A stretch of DNA of 64,000 nucleotides from Streptomyces sp. NBC_01485 (GCF_036227125.1 NZ_CP109435.1:6944001-7008000); one strand, 5' to 3'; shown: positions 36,558 through 45,738, counted from the first letter of the stretch. Program-made: numbers and translations. The notes: generated from the letters alone by a model not told the origin.

Positions 36558-38180
36558 TCAGGTGGCCGCGGAGCCCGCCGTGGCTTCCGCCGCGGACGTC
36601 TCCTGCGCCCCCGTCGGCCCGCCCACCGCCGCCTCCGCCGCCGCGTACAGGTCGGCCGCGCGCACGCCGTTGAGCGCGGTGACCAGATGGCCGTCGGGCC
36701 GGATCAGCAGGACCGTGTGGGCGGCCGCACCCGGGTAGCTCTCGGCCACCAGCAGCTCGGCCGGGCTCGGCAGGGCCGTCACCGCGGCGGCGAGCCGGGG
36801 CATGATCCCGGCGCTCACCCAGTGCCTGCGCTCCCACACGCCCGTGCCCGGCGCGATCAGCAGGACGAGGAGCGCGCCCCGCCCGAGCCGCTCCCGCAGC
36901 CGTACGAACGAGCCGTCCTCCGCCGTCACGCGCACGTCCTCGGCCGGCGCGCCGGGCGGCGTGTCCACCGGGACCTCCGCCTCCAGGTGCCGGGGGGCGA
37001 GCGGGGAGCCGTCGTACATGCCCGGCGCGCCCAGCGGGCCGCGTCCCAGGTGGCCGTCGGTGAGCAGCACGTCATGGCCGCGGGCCGCGCCGGGGACGTA
37101 CGCCCTTATGCCGCCGCCACCGCGCAGCAGCGGCAGCGCCTGGTCGGCGGCGCGCAGCCGGCCGGCGACGGCCGCGCGCCGCTCCGCCTGGTAGCTGTCG
37201 AGCAGCGCCTCGTGCGACCCGTGGTGCCAGGCCAGGGCCAGCTTCCAGGCGAGGTTGTCGGCGTCCCGCAGACCCTCGTCGAGACCCTGGGTGCCGAGCG
37301 CGCCGAGCAGGTGCGCGGCGTCCCCGGCGAGGAAGACGCGCCCCACGCGCCAGCGGCGGGCCAGCCGGTGGTGCACGGTGTGGACGCCGGTGTCGAGCAG
37401 TTCGTACGCGGGTGTGGAGCCCTCGTTCCAGCCCGCCAGGGTCTCGCGGACGCGGGCCACGAGCAGTTCGGGCGTGACGAGGTCCTTGCCGGGCAGCAGC
37501 AGCCAGTCCAGCCGCCAGACGCCCTCCGGCAGCGGGCGTCCGGTGATCTCCCCGGCGGAGGGACCGGACGTCCGCCACGGCGGCGTCCGATGGAGCAACG
37601 CCTCGTCGGCCCACGGAAGTTCCGTGCGCAGCGCGGCGACGGCGTGTCGCTCCACCGCCGTACGGCCGGGGAAGCGGATGTCGAGGAGTTTGCGGACCGT
37701 GGAGCGCGGGCCGTCGCAGCCGACCAGGTGGCTGCCGCGCCACCAGGTGCCCTTGGGGCCGCGGGTGTGCGCCGTGACACCGGAAGGTTCCTGCTCGACG
37801 GTGTCCAGACGGCTGTCCACGACGATCTTCACCAGCCGCTCGCTCGCGGCGGCGGCGCGCAGGGCACTGGTGAGCACGTGCTGCGCGATGTGCAGGGGGG
37901 CGGGGTCGCTCGCGTCGCCGAACGGGATCTCGCGCGTCACCTGCTTGCGCCGCATCGACCGCCATCCGGCCCAGTGGACCCCGGCCGCGCCGAGGGGCGC
38001 TCCGGTCAGCCGCGCCAGGAGAGCGGCGGTGTCCTCGCGCAGTACGACGGTGCGCGCGAGCCGCGGTTCGTCCTTGCCGGGGCCCTCGTCGAGGACCACG
38101 GACGGCACCTGCTGACGCGCCAGCGCCAGGGCGAGCGTGAGCCCCACCGGCCCCGCTCCGACGATGATCACCGGGTCCAC
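36558..38180 (-). CDS. FAD-dependent aromatic hydroxylase-type monooxygenase
   Basis: This 540-aa group A flavoprotein monooxygenase has the N-terminal Rossmann motif IIVGAGPVGLTLALALAR, the DG-type motif LVGCDGPRSTVRKLL, and GD motif VFLAGDAAHLLGALGTQGLD plus DADNLAWKLA. A thioredoxin-like C-terminal domain is typical of PHBH/PheA-type enzymes. It would hydroxylate a phenolic or polyketide-like substrate with NAD(P)H and O2; the substrate is unknown. Start GTG 38180 (VDPVIIVGAG) sits at the family's normal N-terminus. No catabolic or biosynthetic partners are adjacent. Confidence 0.85.
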   Translation of the reverse strand: MDPVIIVGAGPVGLTLALALARQQVPSVVLDEGPGKDEPRLARTVVLREDTAALLARLTGAPLGAAGVHWAGWRSMRRKQVTREIPFGDASDPAPLHIAQHVLTSALRAAAASERLVKIVVDSRLDTVEQEPSGVTAHTRGPKGTWWRGSHLVGCDGPRSTVRKLLDIRFPGRTAVERHAVAALRTELPWADEALLHRTPPWRTSGPSAGEITGRPLPEGVWRLDWLLLPGKDLVTPELLVARVRETLAGWNEGSTPAYELLDTGVHTVHHRLARRWRVGRVFLAGDAAHLLGALGTQGLDEGLRDADNLAWKLALAWHHGSHEALLDSYQAERRAAVAGRLRAADQALPLLRGGGGIRAYVPGAARGHDVLLTDGHLGRGPLGAPGMYDGSPLAPRHLEAEVPVDTPPGAPAEDVRVTAEDGSFVRLRERLGRGALLVLLIAPGTGVWERRHWVSAGIMPRLAAAVTALPSPAELLVAESYPGAAAHTVLLIRPDGHLVTALNGVRAADLYAAAEAAVGGPTGAQETSAAEATAGSAAT

Positions 38181-38296
38181 GGCGTGCCGCCCCCTGCCCG
38201 CGACGGTGCCCACAGGGACGTAAGTGAACAAGAGGTAGGAGCAGGGTGCACGATCACAGAACGTATGCAACCCATTGCCGCTGCTCGCGTCAAGTG

Positions 38297-38330
38297 ACGG
38301 AGGCAGCGGCGCGCACGCCACTGCCTCCGT
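38297..38330 (-). terminator. terminator after gluD
   Basis: ACGGAGGCAG and CTGCCTCCGT form a perfect 10-bp stem around a 14-base GC-rich loop, 26 bp beyond the gluD stop. It separates the glu operon from the monooxygenase gene. Confidence 0.7.
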
Positions 38331-38355
38331 ACAGGTCACGCCACTTGAGTGAGCG

Positions 38356-39258
38356 TCAGGCGGACGCACCGCTTCCGAAGCCGCCGCCGACCTCGGCCGC
38401 GTTGAGGTCGTCCACGTCGTGGACGCCGAGGACCGCGCCCGTGCTGCGCTTGCTGCGCCGCAGGTAGCGCTCCAGCCAGCTCGCGAAGCTGGTGAGGATG
38501 AAGTTCAGCAGGATGAACATGGCCGCGACCACGATGAAGCTCGGGATGACGTTGGCGTAGTTGGCCGCGAGGGTGCCGCGCGAGTTGAGCAGCTCGGTGA
38601 AGCCGATCATCACACCGCCCAGCGCGGTGTCCTTCACGATGACCACGAGCTGGCTGACGATCGCCGGGAGCATCGCCGTGACCGCCTGCGGAAGCAGGAT
38701 GCTGCTCATCGTCTGGCTCTTGCGCAGGCCGATCGCGTACGCGGCCTCCGTCTGCCCCCTGGGCAGGGAGAGGATGCCGGCCCGGACGACCTCGGCGAGA
38801 ACCGAGGCGTTGTACAGCACCAGGCCGGTGACGACCGCGTAGAGCGGCCGGTCCTCGCTGCTGACGCCCGTGGAGTTGGCGTAGAGCTCGTTGGCGAACA
38901 GCATCAGCAGCAGCACCGGGATGGACCGGAAGAACTCCACCACCGTGCCGGCCACGCCCCGCACCCACCGGTGGTCGGACAGGCGGGCGATACCGAAGAC
39001 GGCGCCCAGCGGAAGGGCGATCACCATGGCGAGGGCCGCGGCCTTCAGCGTGTTGGCGAGGCCGGGCAGCAGGTACGTCGTCCAGGCCTCGGCCTCGATG
39101 AACGGCTTCCACAGGGCGGAGGTGAGCTGGTCCTTCTCGTCCATCGTCTGCCACACCCACCACGCGAACAGGGCGAGGAGGGCGAAGAAGATCACCGAGA
39201 AGATGACGTTGCGCCGCTTGGCGCGGGGGCCGGGCGTGTCGTACAGGACCGAGCTCAT
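38356..39258 (-). CDS. gluD: GluD: glutamate ABC transporter permease
   Basis: This 300-aa His/Glu/Gln/Arg/opine-family permease has about five to six membrane helices. It carries the inner-membrane EAA-type loop that docks on the ATPase (AEVVRAGILSLPRGQTEAAY). An N-terminal cytosolic stretch and a 40-residue C-terminal tail frame the core. Its ATG overlaps the gluC stop (ATGA). With GluC it forms the heteromeric channel of the glutamate importer characterised in corynebacteria and Streptomyces. Confidence 0.92.
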   Translation of the reverse strand: MSSVLYDTPGPRAKRRNVIFSVIFFALLALFAWWVWQTMDEKDQLTSALWKPFIEAEAWTTYLLPGLANTLKAAALAMVIALPLGAVFGIARLSDHRWVRGVAGTVVEFFRSIPVLLLMLFANELYANSTGVSSEDRPLYAVVTGLVLYNASVLAEVVRAGILSLPRGQTEAAYAIGLRKSQTMSSILLPQAVTAMLPAIVSQLVVIVKDTALGGVMIGFTELLNSRGTLAANYANVIPSFIVVAAMFILLNFILTSFASWLERYLRRSKRSTGAVLGVHDVDDLNAAEVGGGFGSGASA

Positions 39259-39920
39259 CGCTTCACCGCCAGTCGCTTGCTGAGCCAGCCCAGGATGAGG
39301 CCGGTCGGCAGGGTCAGTACCACGAAGCCGAACGCGAAGACCGCGCCGATGAGCAGCGTCTGCGCCTCGTTCTCGATCATGGTCTTCATCAGGTAGGCGG
39401 CTTCGGCGACGCCGATGGCGGCCGCCACCGTGGTGTTCTTGGTCAGCGCGATCAGGACGTTGGCCAGTGGCCCGATGACCGAGCGGAAGGCCTGCGGCAG
39501 CACGATGAGCGTGAGGGTCTGGCTGAAGCTCAGCCCGATGGCCCGGGCCGCCTCCGCCTGCCCCATGGGCACCGTGTTGATGCCGGAGCGGATCGCCTCG
39601 CACACGAAGGCCGCGGTGTAGGCGACCAGACCGAGCACGGCGAGCCGGAAACCCTGGACCGCGAAGTCTTCGGCGCCCAGGGTCATGCCGAAGACGTCGG
39701 CGAGGCCGAGCGAGCTGAAGAGGATGATCACCGTCAGGGGGATGTTCCGGACGATGTTGACGTAGACGGTGGCGAACCCGCGCATCAGCGGGACCGGGCT
39801 GACCCGCATCCCGGCCAGCAGGGTGCCCCAGATCAGGGAACCGACGGCGGAGAGGGCGGTGAGTTTCACCGTCATCCAGAACGCCCCTAGGACGTCGTAG
39901 CCTTCAAGAAAGTCGAACAC
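39255..39920 (-). CDS. gluC: GluC: glutamate ABC transporter permease
   Basis: This 221-aa permease has the ATPase-coupling loop CEAIRSGINTVPMGQAEAAR and the preceding VRNIPLTVIILF segment typical of polar amino-acid permeases. GTG 39920 (VFDFLEGYDVLGAFW) is preferred: GGGAG lies just upstream, and the residues match the usual GluC start. The more upstream frame is Arg/Ser-rich and looks non-coding. It is coupled to gluD by a 4-bp overlap and lies 118 bp downstream of gluB. Confidence 0.9.
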   Translation of the reverse strand: MFDFLEGYDVLGAFWMTVKLTALSAVGSLIWGTLLAGMRVSPVPLMRGFATVYVNIVRNIPLTVIILFSSLGLADVFGMTLGAEDFAVQGFRLAVLGLVAYTAAFVCEAIRSGINTVPMGQAEAARAIGLSFSQTLTLIVLPQAFRSVIGPLANVLIALTKNTTVAAAIGVAEAAYLMKTMIENEAQTLLIGAVFAFGFVVLTLPTGLILGWLSKRLAVKR

Positions 39921-40038
39921 GATCTCCCGCGCTTCCGGGTGGGTGTCGTATGAAGAGGGCGGGGCGCGCCGCCGCCGTGATCGCGACGGACGGCGGCGCA
40001 CCGCAGGAACCCCGCATGGCTGGGCCGCGGGACCCGGG

Positions 40039-40890
40039 TTACTTGACGATGACGCCGACCTTCGGGGCCGGCTCGTTCTTGTAGCCGGCCGGGCCGAAGT
40101 TGGCCTCGACGGCCTTCTGCCAGGAGCCGTCGCTGACCATCGTCTCCAGCGCCTTGTTGATCTTGTTCACGGTCGCGGTGTCGCCCTTCTTGACGCCGAT
40201 GCCGTAGTTCTCGTTGCTGAGCTTCAGGCCCGCGAGCTTGAACTTGCCCTTGTACTGCTCCTGCGAGGCGAAGCCTGCGAGGATCGAGTCGTCGGTGGTG
40301 ACCGCGTCGACGGCGCCGCTCTGCAGGCCGGCGATGCACTCCGAGTAGGAGCTCAGCTCCTTCAGGTTCGCCTTCGGGGCGATCGTGTCGTGGATGTTCT
40401 GCGCCGAGGTCGAGCCGGTCACGGAACACAGCTTCTTGCCGTTGAGGTCCTCGGCCTTGCTGATCTTCGAGTCCGACTTGACCAGCAGGTCCTGGTGGGC
40501 CAGCAGGTACGGGCCGGCGAAGTCGACCTTCGCCTTGCGCTTGTCGTTGATCGAGTAGGTGGCCGCGATGAACTTCACGTCACCGCGCGCGAGGGCGTTC
40601 TCGCGGTCGGCGCTCTTGGTCTCGACGAACTCGATCTGGTTCGGCTCGTAGCCGAGCTGCTTGGCGACGTACGTGGCGACGTCCACGTCGAAGCCGGCGA
40701 AGGACCCGTCGGGCTTCTTCAGACCGAGGCCGGGCTGGTCGTACTTGATGCCGACCTTGATCTTTCCGCCGCTGCCGCTGCTGGCGCTGCTGCCGGCGGT
40801 GTCGTCCTTCTTGTCGCTGCCGCACGCGGTGGCGGTCAGGGCGAGGACGAGGGCTGCGGCCGAGACGGCGGTGACCTTGCGAAGCTTCAT
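40039..40890 (-). CDS. gluB: GluB: glutamate-binding lipoprotein
   Basis: This 283-aa solute-binding protein has a signal peptide with lipobox LTATAC (lipidated Cys near residue 23), a Ser/Gly linker, and the SBP family 3 fold. Motifs include YDQPGLGLKKPDGSFAGFDV, FIAATYSIND-KRKAKVDFA, and YGIGVKKGDTATVNKI. It captures glutamate outside the membrane and delivers it to GluCD. The strong ribosome-binding site AAGGAAG precedes ATG 40890. Wide spacing from gluA and gluC suggests its level is tuned separately, as is common for binding proteins. Confidence 0.93.
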   Translation of the reverse strand: MKLRKVTAVSAAALVLALTATACGSDKKDDTAGSSASSGSGGKIKVGIKYDQPGLGLKKPDGSFAGFDVDVATYVAKQLGYEPNQIEFVETKSADRENALARGDVKFIAATYSINDKRKAKVDFAGPYLLAHQDLLVKSDSKISKAEDLNGKKLCSVTGSTSAQNIHDTIAPKANLKELSSYSECIAGLQSGAVDAVTTDDSILAGFASQEQYKGKFKLAGLKLSNENYGIGVKKGDTATVNKINKALETMVSDGSWQKAVEANFGPAGYKNEPAPKVGVIVK

Positions 40891-40967
40891 GAGGAACTTC
40901 CTTAGAAGAGTGGTGACGTACTGCGGGCGGTGCGGATTCCGTCAGTGATGCCGGTCAGTGGTGCCGG

Positions 40968-41744
40968 TCAGTGGTGCAGGATCTTCGACAGGAAGTCCTT
41001 GGCACGGTCGCTGCGCGGATTGCTGAAGAACTGGTCGGGCGCAGCCTCTTCGACGATCCGCCCGTCCGCCATGAACACCACGCGGTTTGCAGCCGATCGT
41101 GCGAAACCCATCTCGTGGGTGACGACGATCATGGTCATGCCGTCCCGGGCCAGCTGCTGCATGACTTCGAGGACCTCGTTGATCATCTCGGGGTCCAGGG
41201 CCGACGTCGGCTCGTCGAAGAGCATGACCTTCGGGTCCATCGCCAGCGCCCGCGCGATGGCGACGCGCTGCTGCTGGCCGCCCGACAGCTGCGCCGGGTA
41301 CTTGTCGGCCTGCGTGCCCACACCGACCCGGTCCAGGAGGGCGCGTGCCTTCTCCTCGGCCTGCTTCTTGTCGGCCTTGCGGACCTTGATCTGGCCGAGC
41401 ATCACGTTCTCGAGCACGGTCTTGTGCGCGAACAGGTTGAACGACTGGAAGACCATGCCGACGTCGGCGCGCAGCCGGGCCAGCGCCTTGCCCTCCTGGG
41501 GCAGCGGCTTGCCGTCGATCGCGATCGTGCCCTCGTCGATCGTCTCCAGGCGGTTGATGGTGCGGCACAGGGTCGACTTCCCGGACCCGGAGGGTCCGAT
41601 GACCACGACGACCTCGCCGCGGTCGATCGTGAGATCGATGTCCTGGAGAACGTGCAACGCGCCGAAGTGCTTGTTGACGCTCTTCAGGACGACCAGTTCA
41701 CCGCTCGCGACCACGTCTTCCTTGGCCACCGATACTTCGGTCAT
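40968..41744 (-). CDS. gluA: GluA: glutamate ABC transporter ATPase
   Basis: This 258-aa polar amino-acid ABC ATPase has Walker A GPSGSGKST, Q-loop FQSFNLFAHKTVLEN, signature LSGGQQQRVAIARALAM, Walker B VMLFDEPTSALDPEM and switch His in VVTHEMGFAR. It powers the GluBCD importer and is the first gene of the leftward gluABCD operon, divergent from gluR. ATG 41744 is chosen. An in-frame start at 41792 would add 16 residues not typical of the family. Confidence 0.94.
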   Translation of the reverse strand: MTEVSVAKEDVVASGELVVLKSVNKHFGALHVLQDIDLTIDRGEVVVVIGPSGSGKSTLCRTINRLETIDEGTIAIDGKPLPQEGKALARLRADVGMVFQSFNLFAHKTVLENVMLGQIKVRKADKKQAEEKARALLDRVGVGTQADKYPAQLSGGQQQRVAIARALAMDPKVMLFDEPTSALDPEMINEVLEVMQQLARDGMTMIVVTHEMGFARSAANRVVFMADGRIVEEAAPDQFFSNPRSDRAKDFLSKILHH

Positions 41745-42060
41745 CGCTCTGGGGCTCCGTCCTCCTCGGTTTCGGAGGACAGTAGTGACCACGTGCGACC
41801 AGCGTCATTACATCTGAGGGGAATCTGAGCATCACGATCCGATAGCAATCGGACACGTGTCGTAGCACTTGTGGTCTGCGGCCCGTATCGGCCGGGTAAC
41901 GGAAGCCGCGTGCAACCGGAACTCTCTTGACTGCGTCCTCGTCCATCAGCGTGACTGCCATGATGCACACACGCGTGTGCACGCGTTTTTTCGCACCCGA
42001 GAACCGAACACCCGTTGTGGTGAGTCAGACCGTATGCCCGATGAACCGGAGGAGGACGGG
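41745..42060. promoter_or_regulatory. gluA-gluR divergent control region
   Basis: This 316-bp non-coding region holds the promoters of gluABCD (-) and gluRK (+). It contains several symmetric elements: TCCGAT-agca-ATCGGA (41838-41853), the abutting palindrome GACACGTGTC (41852-41861) and CACACGCGTGTG (41968-41979). They are plausible GluR operators because GluR regulates gluABCD in S. coelicolor. The actual GluR site is not known to me. gluR has a strong ribosome-binding site GGAGGAGG before ATG 42061. Confidence 0.6.
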
Positions 42061-42747
42061 ATGAGACTGCTGCTCGTCGAGGACGACAACCACGTCGCCG
42101 CCGCCCTGTCCGCGGTCCTGAAGCGGCACGGCTTCGACGTCACCCACGCGCGGAGCGGCGAGGAAGCGCTGCAGGCGCTCGTGCCGGAGGGCGCCGGCTT
42201 CGGCGTCGTGCTGCTCGACCTGGGGCTGCCCGACCAGGACGGGTACGAGGTCTGCGGCAAGATCCGCAAGCGCACCACCACCCCGGTGATCATGGTCACC
42301 GCCCGTTCCGACGTGCGCTCCCGCATCCACGGCCTCAACATGGGCGCCGACGACTACGTGGTGAAGCCGTACGACACCGGGGAACTGCTCGCCCGCATCC
42401 ACGCCGTCAGCCGCCGCACCGTCCACGAGGACCCGGCAGCGGCCGGCGAGGACGCGCTGAGCCTGGGCCCCGTGCGGATCGAACTGCCCACGCGACGCGT
42501 CACGGTGGACGGTTCGGTCGTCCAACTGACCCGCAAGGAGTTCGACCTCCTCGCGCTGCTCGCCCAGCGCCCCGGTGTGGTCTTCCGCCGGGAGCAGATC
42601 ATCAGCGAGGTCTGGCGCACGAGTTGGGAGGGGACCGGACGCACCCTGGAGGTGCATGTGGCGTCCCTGCGCGCCAAGTTGCGCATGCCCGCGCTGATCG
42701 AGACCGTACGGGGCGTCGGTTACCGGCTCGTCGCCCCGGCCGCGTAG
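42061..42747 (+). CDS. gluR: GluR: OmpR-family response regulator for glutamate uptake
   Basis: This 228-aa protein has a receiver domain with Asp53 (VVLLDLGLPDQDGYEV), conserved Thr (VIMVTARSD) and Lys (DYVVKPYDTGELL). Its winged-helix DNA-binding domain has LTRKEFDLLALLAQRPGVVF and RTLEVHVASLRAKL. In S. coelicolor the pair in this position, GluR-GluK, senses glutamate and controls gluABCD. Synteny and divergent orientation support the same role. gluK follows after 12 bp. Confidence 0.92.
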   Translation: MRLLLVEDDNHVAAALSAVLKRHGFDVTHARSGEEALQALVPEGAGFGVVLLDLGLPDQDGYEVCGKIRKRTTTPVIMVTARSDVRSRIHGLNMGADDYVVKPYDTGELLARIHAVSRRTVHEDPAAAGEDALSLGPVRIELPTRRVTVDGSVVQLTRKEFDLLALLAQRPGVVFRREQIISEVWRTSWEGTGRTLEVHVASLRAKLRMPALIETVRGVGYRLVAPAA

Positions 42748-42759
42748 CGGGGACCGCGG

Positions 42760-44169
42760 TTGCGTACACGTCTCCTGCCGCTGCTCATCGTCCTGATGGC
42801 GGCCGTGCTACTGGCTCTTGGGGTGCCGCTGGCCGTCAGCGTGGCGGGCGCCCAGCAGCAGACGGTGGTCGTCGACCGCATCGACGACACCGCGCGCTTC
42901 GCGGCGCTCGCGCAGTTCGTCACCGCCTCGTCGGACACGAACGCCTCCGCGTCGGCGTCCACGAACGAGCGGCGCGAGACGCTCGGGCGGGAACTCGCCA
43001 GCTACTACGACGTCTACGGCATTCGTGCCGGTGTCTTCTACGGCACCGACACCCCCATGGCTCATGCTCCGAAGGACTGGTTCCTCCCCGAAACGGGGGA
43101 GGTGCGGGACGCGTTCGACGAGGCGCTGCTCAGCCGTCGCAGCCACGACCCGCAGCAGGTGTGGCCGTGGCAGCGCAGTCGGCTCGTCGTGGCGTCGCCG
43201 GTGATCCGGGACGGCGACGTCGTCGCGGTCGTCGTCACCGACTCGCCCACCGGGGCCATGCGGTCGCGGATCCTGCACGGCTGGCTGGTCATCGCCGCGG
43301 GCGAGGCCGCCGCGATGCTGCTGGCCATCGGCGCCGCCCTGCGCCTGACCGGCTGGGTGCTCAAACCCGTGCGCGTACTGGACGTCACCACCCACGCGAT
43401 CGCGAGCGGCCGCCTGAAGTCCCGGGTCGCGGTGGCCGGCGGGCCGCCGGAACTCCGGCGGCTGGCCCGATCGTTCAACGAGATGGCGGACAACGTCGAG
43501 GACGTGCTGGAGCAACAGCGCGCCTTCGTCGCCGACGCCTCGCACCAACTGCGCAACCCGCTCGCCGCCCTGCTGCTGCGCATCGAGCTGCTGGGCTACG
43601 AACTCCCGGAGGGCAACGAGGAGATCGCCTCCGTCCAGGGCGAGGGAAAGCGCCTTGCCCAGGTCCTGGACGACCTGCTCGACCTGGCGCTGGCCGAGCA
43701 CGCCGAGGCCGACCTGCGGGTCACCGACATCGGCGCGCTGACCGCCGAGCGCGTCGCCGCCTGGGCGCCCACCGCCGAGCGCAAGGGCGTCCGGCTGGTC
43801 GGCGACTGCCCGCCCACCACCGCGTGGGCCGACCCCGTGACGCTCTCCAGCGCGCTGGACGCCGTCATCGACAACGCGGTGAAGTTCACCCCCGAGGGCA
43901 AGAGCGTCGAGGTCACGGTCGCGGCCGACGGCGAGATCTCGACCGTCGTCGTCACCGACAACGGGCCCGGGCTGACCGACGAGGAGCTCACGCGCGTGGG
44001 CGACCGGTTCTGGCGCAGCGGCCGCCACCAGAACATCAAGGGCTCGGGCCTGGGCCTGTCCATCTCCAAGGCCCTGCTCGCGGCGGGCGGCGGCGCCCTC
44101 ACCTACGAGCGCCACGAGCCCAGCGGGCTGACGGCGACGGTGTCCGTGCCGAGGTCGCCGGCGTCGTAG
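42760..44169 (+). CDS. gluK: GluK: membrane histidine kinase for glutamate sensing
   Basis: This 469-aa kinase has two membrane helices (LLPLLIVLMAAVLLALGVPL; LVIAAGEAAAMLLAIGAALR) enclosing an extracellular domain of about 150 residues, then HAMP. The HisKA phospho-acceptor is His262 (ASHQLRNPLAALLLRIE). The HATPase domain has N-box DNAVKFTPEG, DNGPGL, and GSGLGLSIS. The start appears to be TTG 42760, 12 bp after gluR with GGGGAC upstream. No ATG or GTG near it fits. It should phosphorylate GluR. Confidence 0.9.
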   Translation: MRTRLLPLLIVLMAAVLLALGVPLAVSVAGAQQQTVVVDRIDDTARFAALAQFVTASSDTNASASASTNERRETLGRELASYYDVYGIRAGVFYGTDTPMAHAPKDWFLPETGEVRDAFDEALLSRRSHDPQQVWPWQRSRLVVASPVIRDGDVVAVVVTDSPTGAMRSRILHGWLVIAAGEAAAMLLAIGAALRLTGWVLKPVRVLDVTTHAIASGRLKSRVAVAGGPPELRRLARSFNEMADNVEDVLEQQRAFVADASHQLRNPLAALLLRIELLGYELPEGNEEIASVQGEGKRLAQVLDDLLDLALAEHAEADLRVTDIGALTAERVAAWAPTAERKGVRLVGDCPPTTAWADPVTLSSALDAVIDNAVKFTPEGKSVEVTVAADGEISTVVVTDNGPGLTDEELTRVGDRFWRSGRHQNIKGSGLGLSISKALLAAGGGALTYERHEPSGLTATVSVPRSPAS

Positions 44170-44197
44170 CGAGGGACCCTGAGGGCTTGGCGGGGTC

Positions 44198-45196
44198 CTA
44201 CGGCTTGACCGAGCGGTAGTAGCGGCGGGCGCCCTGGTGCAGCTTGAGCGGGTCGGTGTAGATGGCCGTGCGCAGGTCCACCAACTGGGCGGAGTGCACG
44301 TGTGCGCCGATGCCGTCCCGGCTCTTGATCACGGTCCGTGTCAGCCACTCGGTGAGCCGGGGGGCCATGTCCGTACGGGTCATCAGCAGGTTGGACACCG
44401 CGATCGTCGCCACGGTGGAGCCGTTCTGGATGGTCGGGTAGGCCGACTCGGGCATGTTCGTGGCCCGGTAGTAGCTGGTGGAGTCGTCCAGGTCGTGCAT
44501 CTTGGCGACGAGCTCGGGGCTGATCGGAACGAACCGGAAGGTGAAGCTGTCGGCCAGTTTCTCCAGCCCGGCCGTCGGGACCCCGCCGGACCAGAAGAAC
44601 GCGTCGATCGTGCCCCGCTTCAACTTTTCGGGGCCGGTGTCGATGCCCTCCGACACGGCCTTGATGTCCTTCGACGGGTCCAGGCCCGCCGCCTTGAGCA
44701 CCCGTTGGGCGATCAGTCGCACACCCGAGCGGGGCAGCCCCGTCGCCACCGTTCTGCCGCGCAGATCCGCGACGGACCTGATCTTCGAGTCGCGCGGCAC
44801 CACGAGCTGGACGTAGTCGTCGTACAGGCGGGCCACGCCGCGCAGCCGGGCGGCCGAGCCGGGGTGCTGCTGCTCGTAGGTCTCGACGGCGTCGGCCGCG
44901 GCGATGGTGAAGTCGGCCTCGCCGGTCGCCACGCGCGCGACGTTCTCCTGCGATCCGTTGCTGGTCGACAGCTTGACGTCCAGGTCGGGCATGTCCTTGG
45001 CGAGTTCGGCGCGCAGCCGGGTGCCGTACTCGTAGTAGACGCCGCTCGTCGTGCCCGTGCTGAAGGTGATCGAGCCGCGCGGCGGCGCCTCGCCCAGCGG
45101 CTGCAGCCACCACAGCAGCAGCCCGAGGACGACGGCACCGACGGCCGCACCTTGCAGGGCGCGGCGCCTGCCGACACGGGAGAACACCTTGGACAT
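44198..45196 (-). CDS. TAXI-family TRAP solute-binding protein (orphan)
   Basis: This 332-aa protein has one N-terminal anchor or signal helix (LQGAAVGAVVLGLLLWWLQP) without a lipobox. A TAXI receptor fold follows (ITFSTGTTSGVYYEYGTRLR; GEADFTIAAADAVETY; IDAFFWSGGVPTAGLEKLA). TAXI receptors usually feed a fused TRAP membrane subunit DctQM, but no such gene lies in the window. It ends 28 bp from gluK in convergent orientation. It may work with a distant transporter or present a ligand to a sensor such as GluK. Confidence 0.85.
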   Translation of the reverse strand: MSKVFSRVGRRRALQGAAVGAVVLGLLLWWLQPLGEAPPRGSITFSTGTTSGVYYEYGTRLRAELAKDMPDLDVKLSTSNGSQENVARVATGEADFTIAAADAVETYEQQHPGSAARLRGVARLYDDYVQLVVPRDSKIRSVADLRGRTVATGLPRSGVRLIAQRVLKAAGLDPSKDIKAVSEGIDTGPEKLKRGTIDAFFWSGGVPTAGLEKLADSFTFRFVPISPELVAKMHDLDDSTSYYRATNMPESAYPTIQNGSTVATIAVSNLLMTRTDMAPRLTEWLTRTVIKSRDGIGAHVHSAQLVDLRTAIYTDPLKLHQGARRYYRSVKP

Positions 45197-45327
45197 GGGC
45201 GCGATCCTGCCAGCCGGTACGCGGTGCTGACCAGGGCGCGGCTCCCCGGGCCGGCCGGGCGGGGCTCCCCGGGTCGGCTGTGGACCGGCCGGACGGGAGT
45301 GTCAGTAATGGTCGTTACAGTCGGTGC

Positions 45328-45738
45328 ATGCGTTCTTCCTCGCCCGCCGACCTGGTCCGTGAGTTCCACCGCGCGTTCGGGCTCGACGCCCGCAGTACGC
45401 CGACGGAGGTGCCGCCGAGCCTCGCCGCCCACCGCGGGGAGCTGCTCGCGGAGGAGGCCGCGGAGGTCGCCGAGGTGTCGGTGAGCGGCCCGCTGGACCG
45501 GCTCGCGCACGAACTGGCCGACGTCGTCTACGTCGCGTACGGCACGGCTCTGGTGCACGGGATCGACCTCGACGCGGTGCTCGCCGAGATCCACCGGTCC
45601 AACATGACCAAGCTGGGCCCCGACGGCCAGGTCGCCCGCCGTGCCGACGGCAAGGTGCTCAAGGGCGAGCACTACGAGACGCCGGACGTGTCCGCGGAGC
45701 TGCGCCGCCAGGGCTGGATACCTGGCGGCGCGGCCTGA
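45328..45738 (+). CDS. MazG-like nucleotide pyrophosphohydrolase
   Basis: This 136-aa all-alpha NTP-PPase has metal-binding acid clusters EELLAEEAAEVAEV-type (ELLAEEAAEVAEV) and ELADVVYVAYGTAL. The His-Gly-Ile-Asp and NMTKLG motifs are typical of the family (HisE/MazG-related). It would hydrolyse a nucleoside triphosphate or related phosphoanhydride, possibly house-cleaning. ATG 45328 has no Shine-Dalgarno sequence, and TACAGT lies eight bases upstream, so the mRNA may be leaderless. Confidence 0.82.
   Translation: MRSSSPADLVREFHRAFGLDARSTPTEVPPSLAAHRGELLAEEAAEVAEVSVSGPLDRLAHELADVVYVAYGTALVHGIDLDAVLAEIHRSNMTKLGPDGQVARRADGKVLKGEHYETPDVSAELRRQGWIPGGAA

Noticed and set aside
44204..44330. Missing TRAP permease fused to the TAXI gene
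   Set aside because: The gene ends normally and converges on gluK. No membrane-subunit sequence is present on either side.
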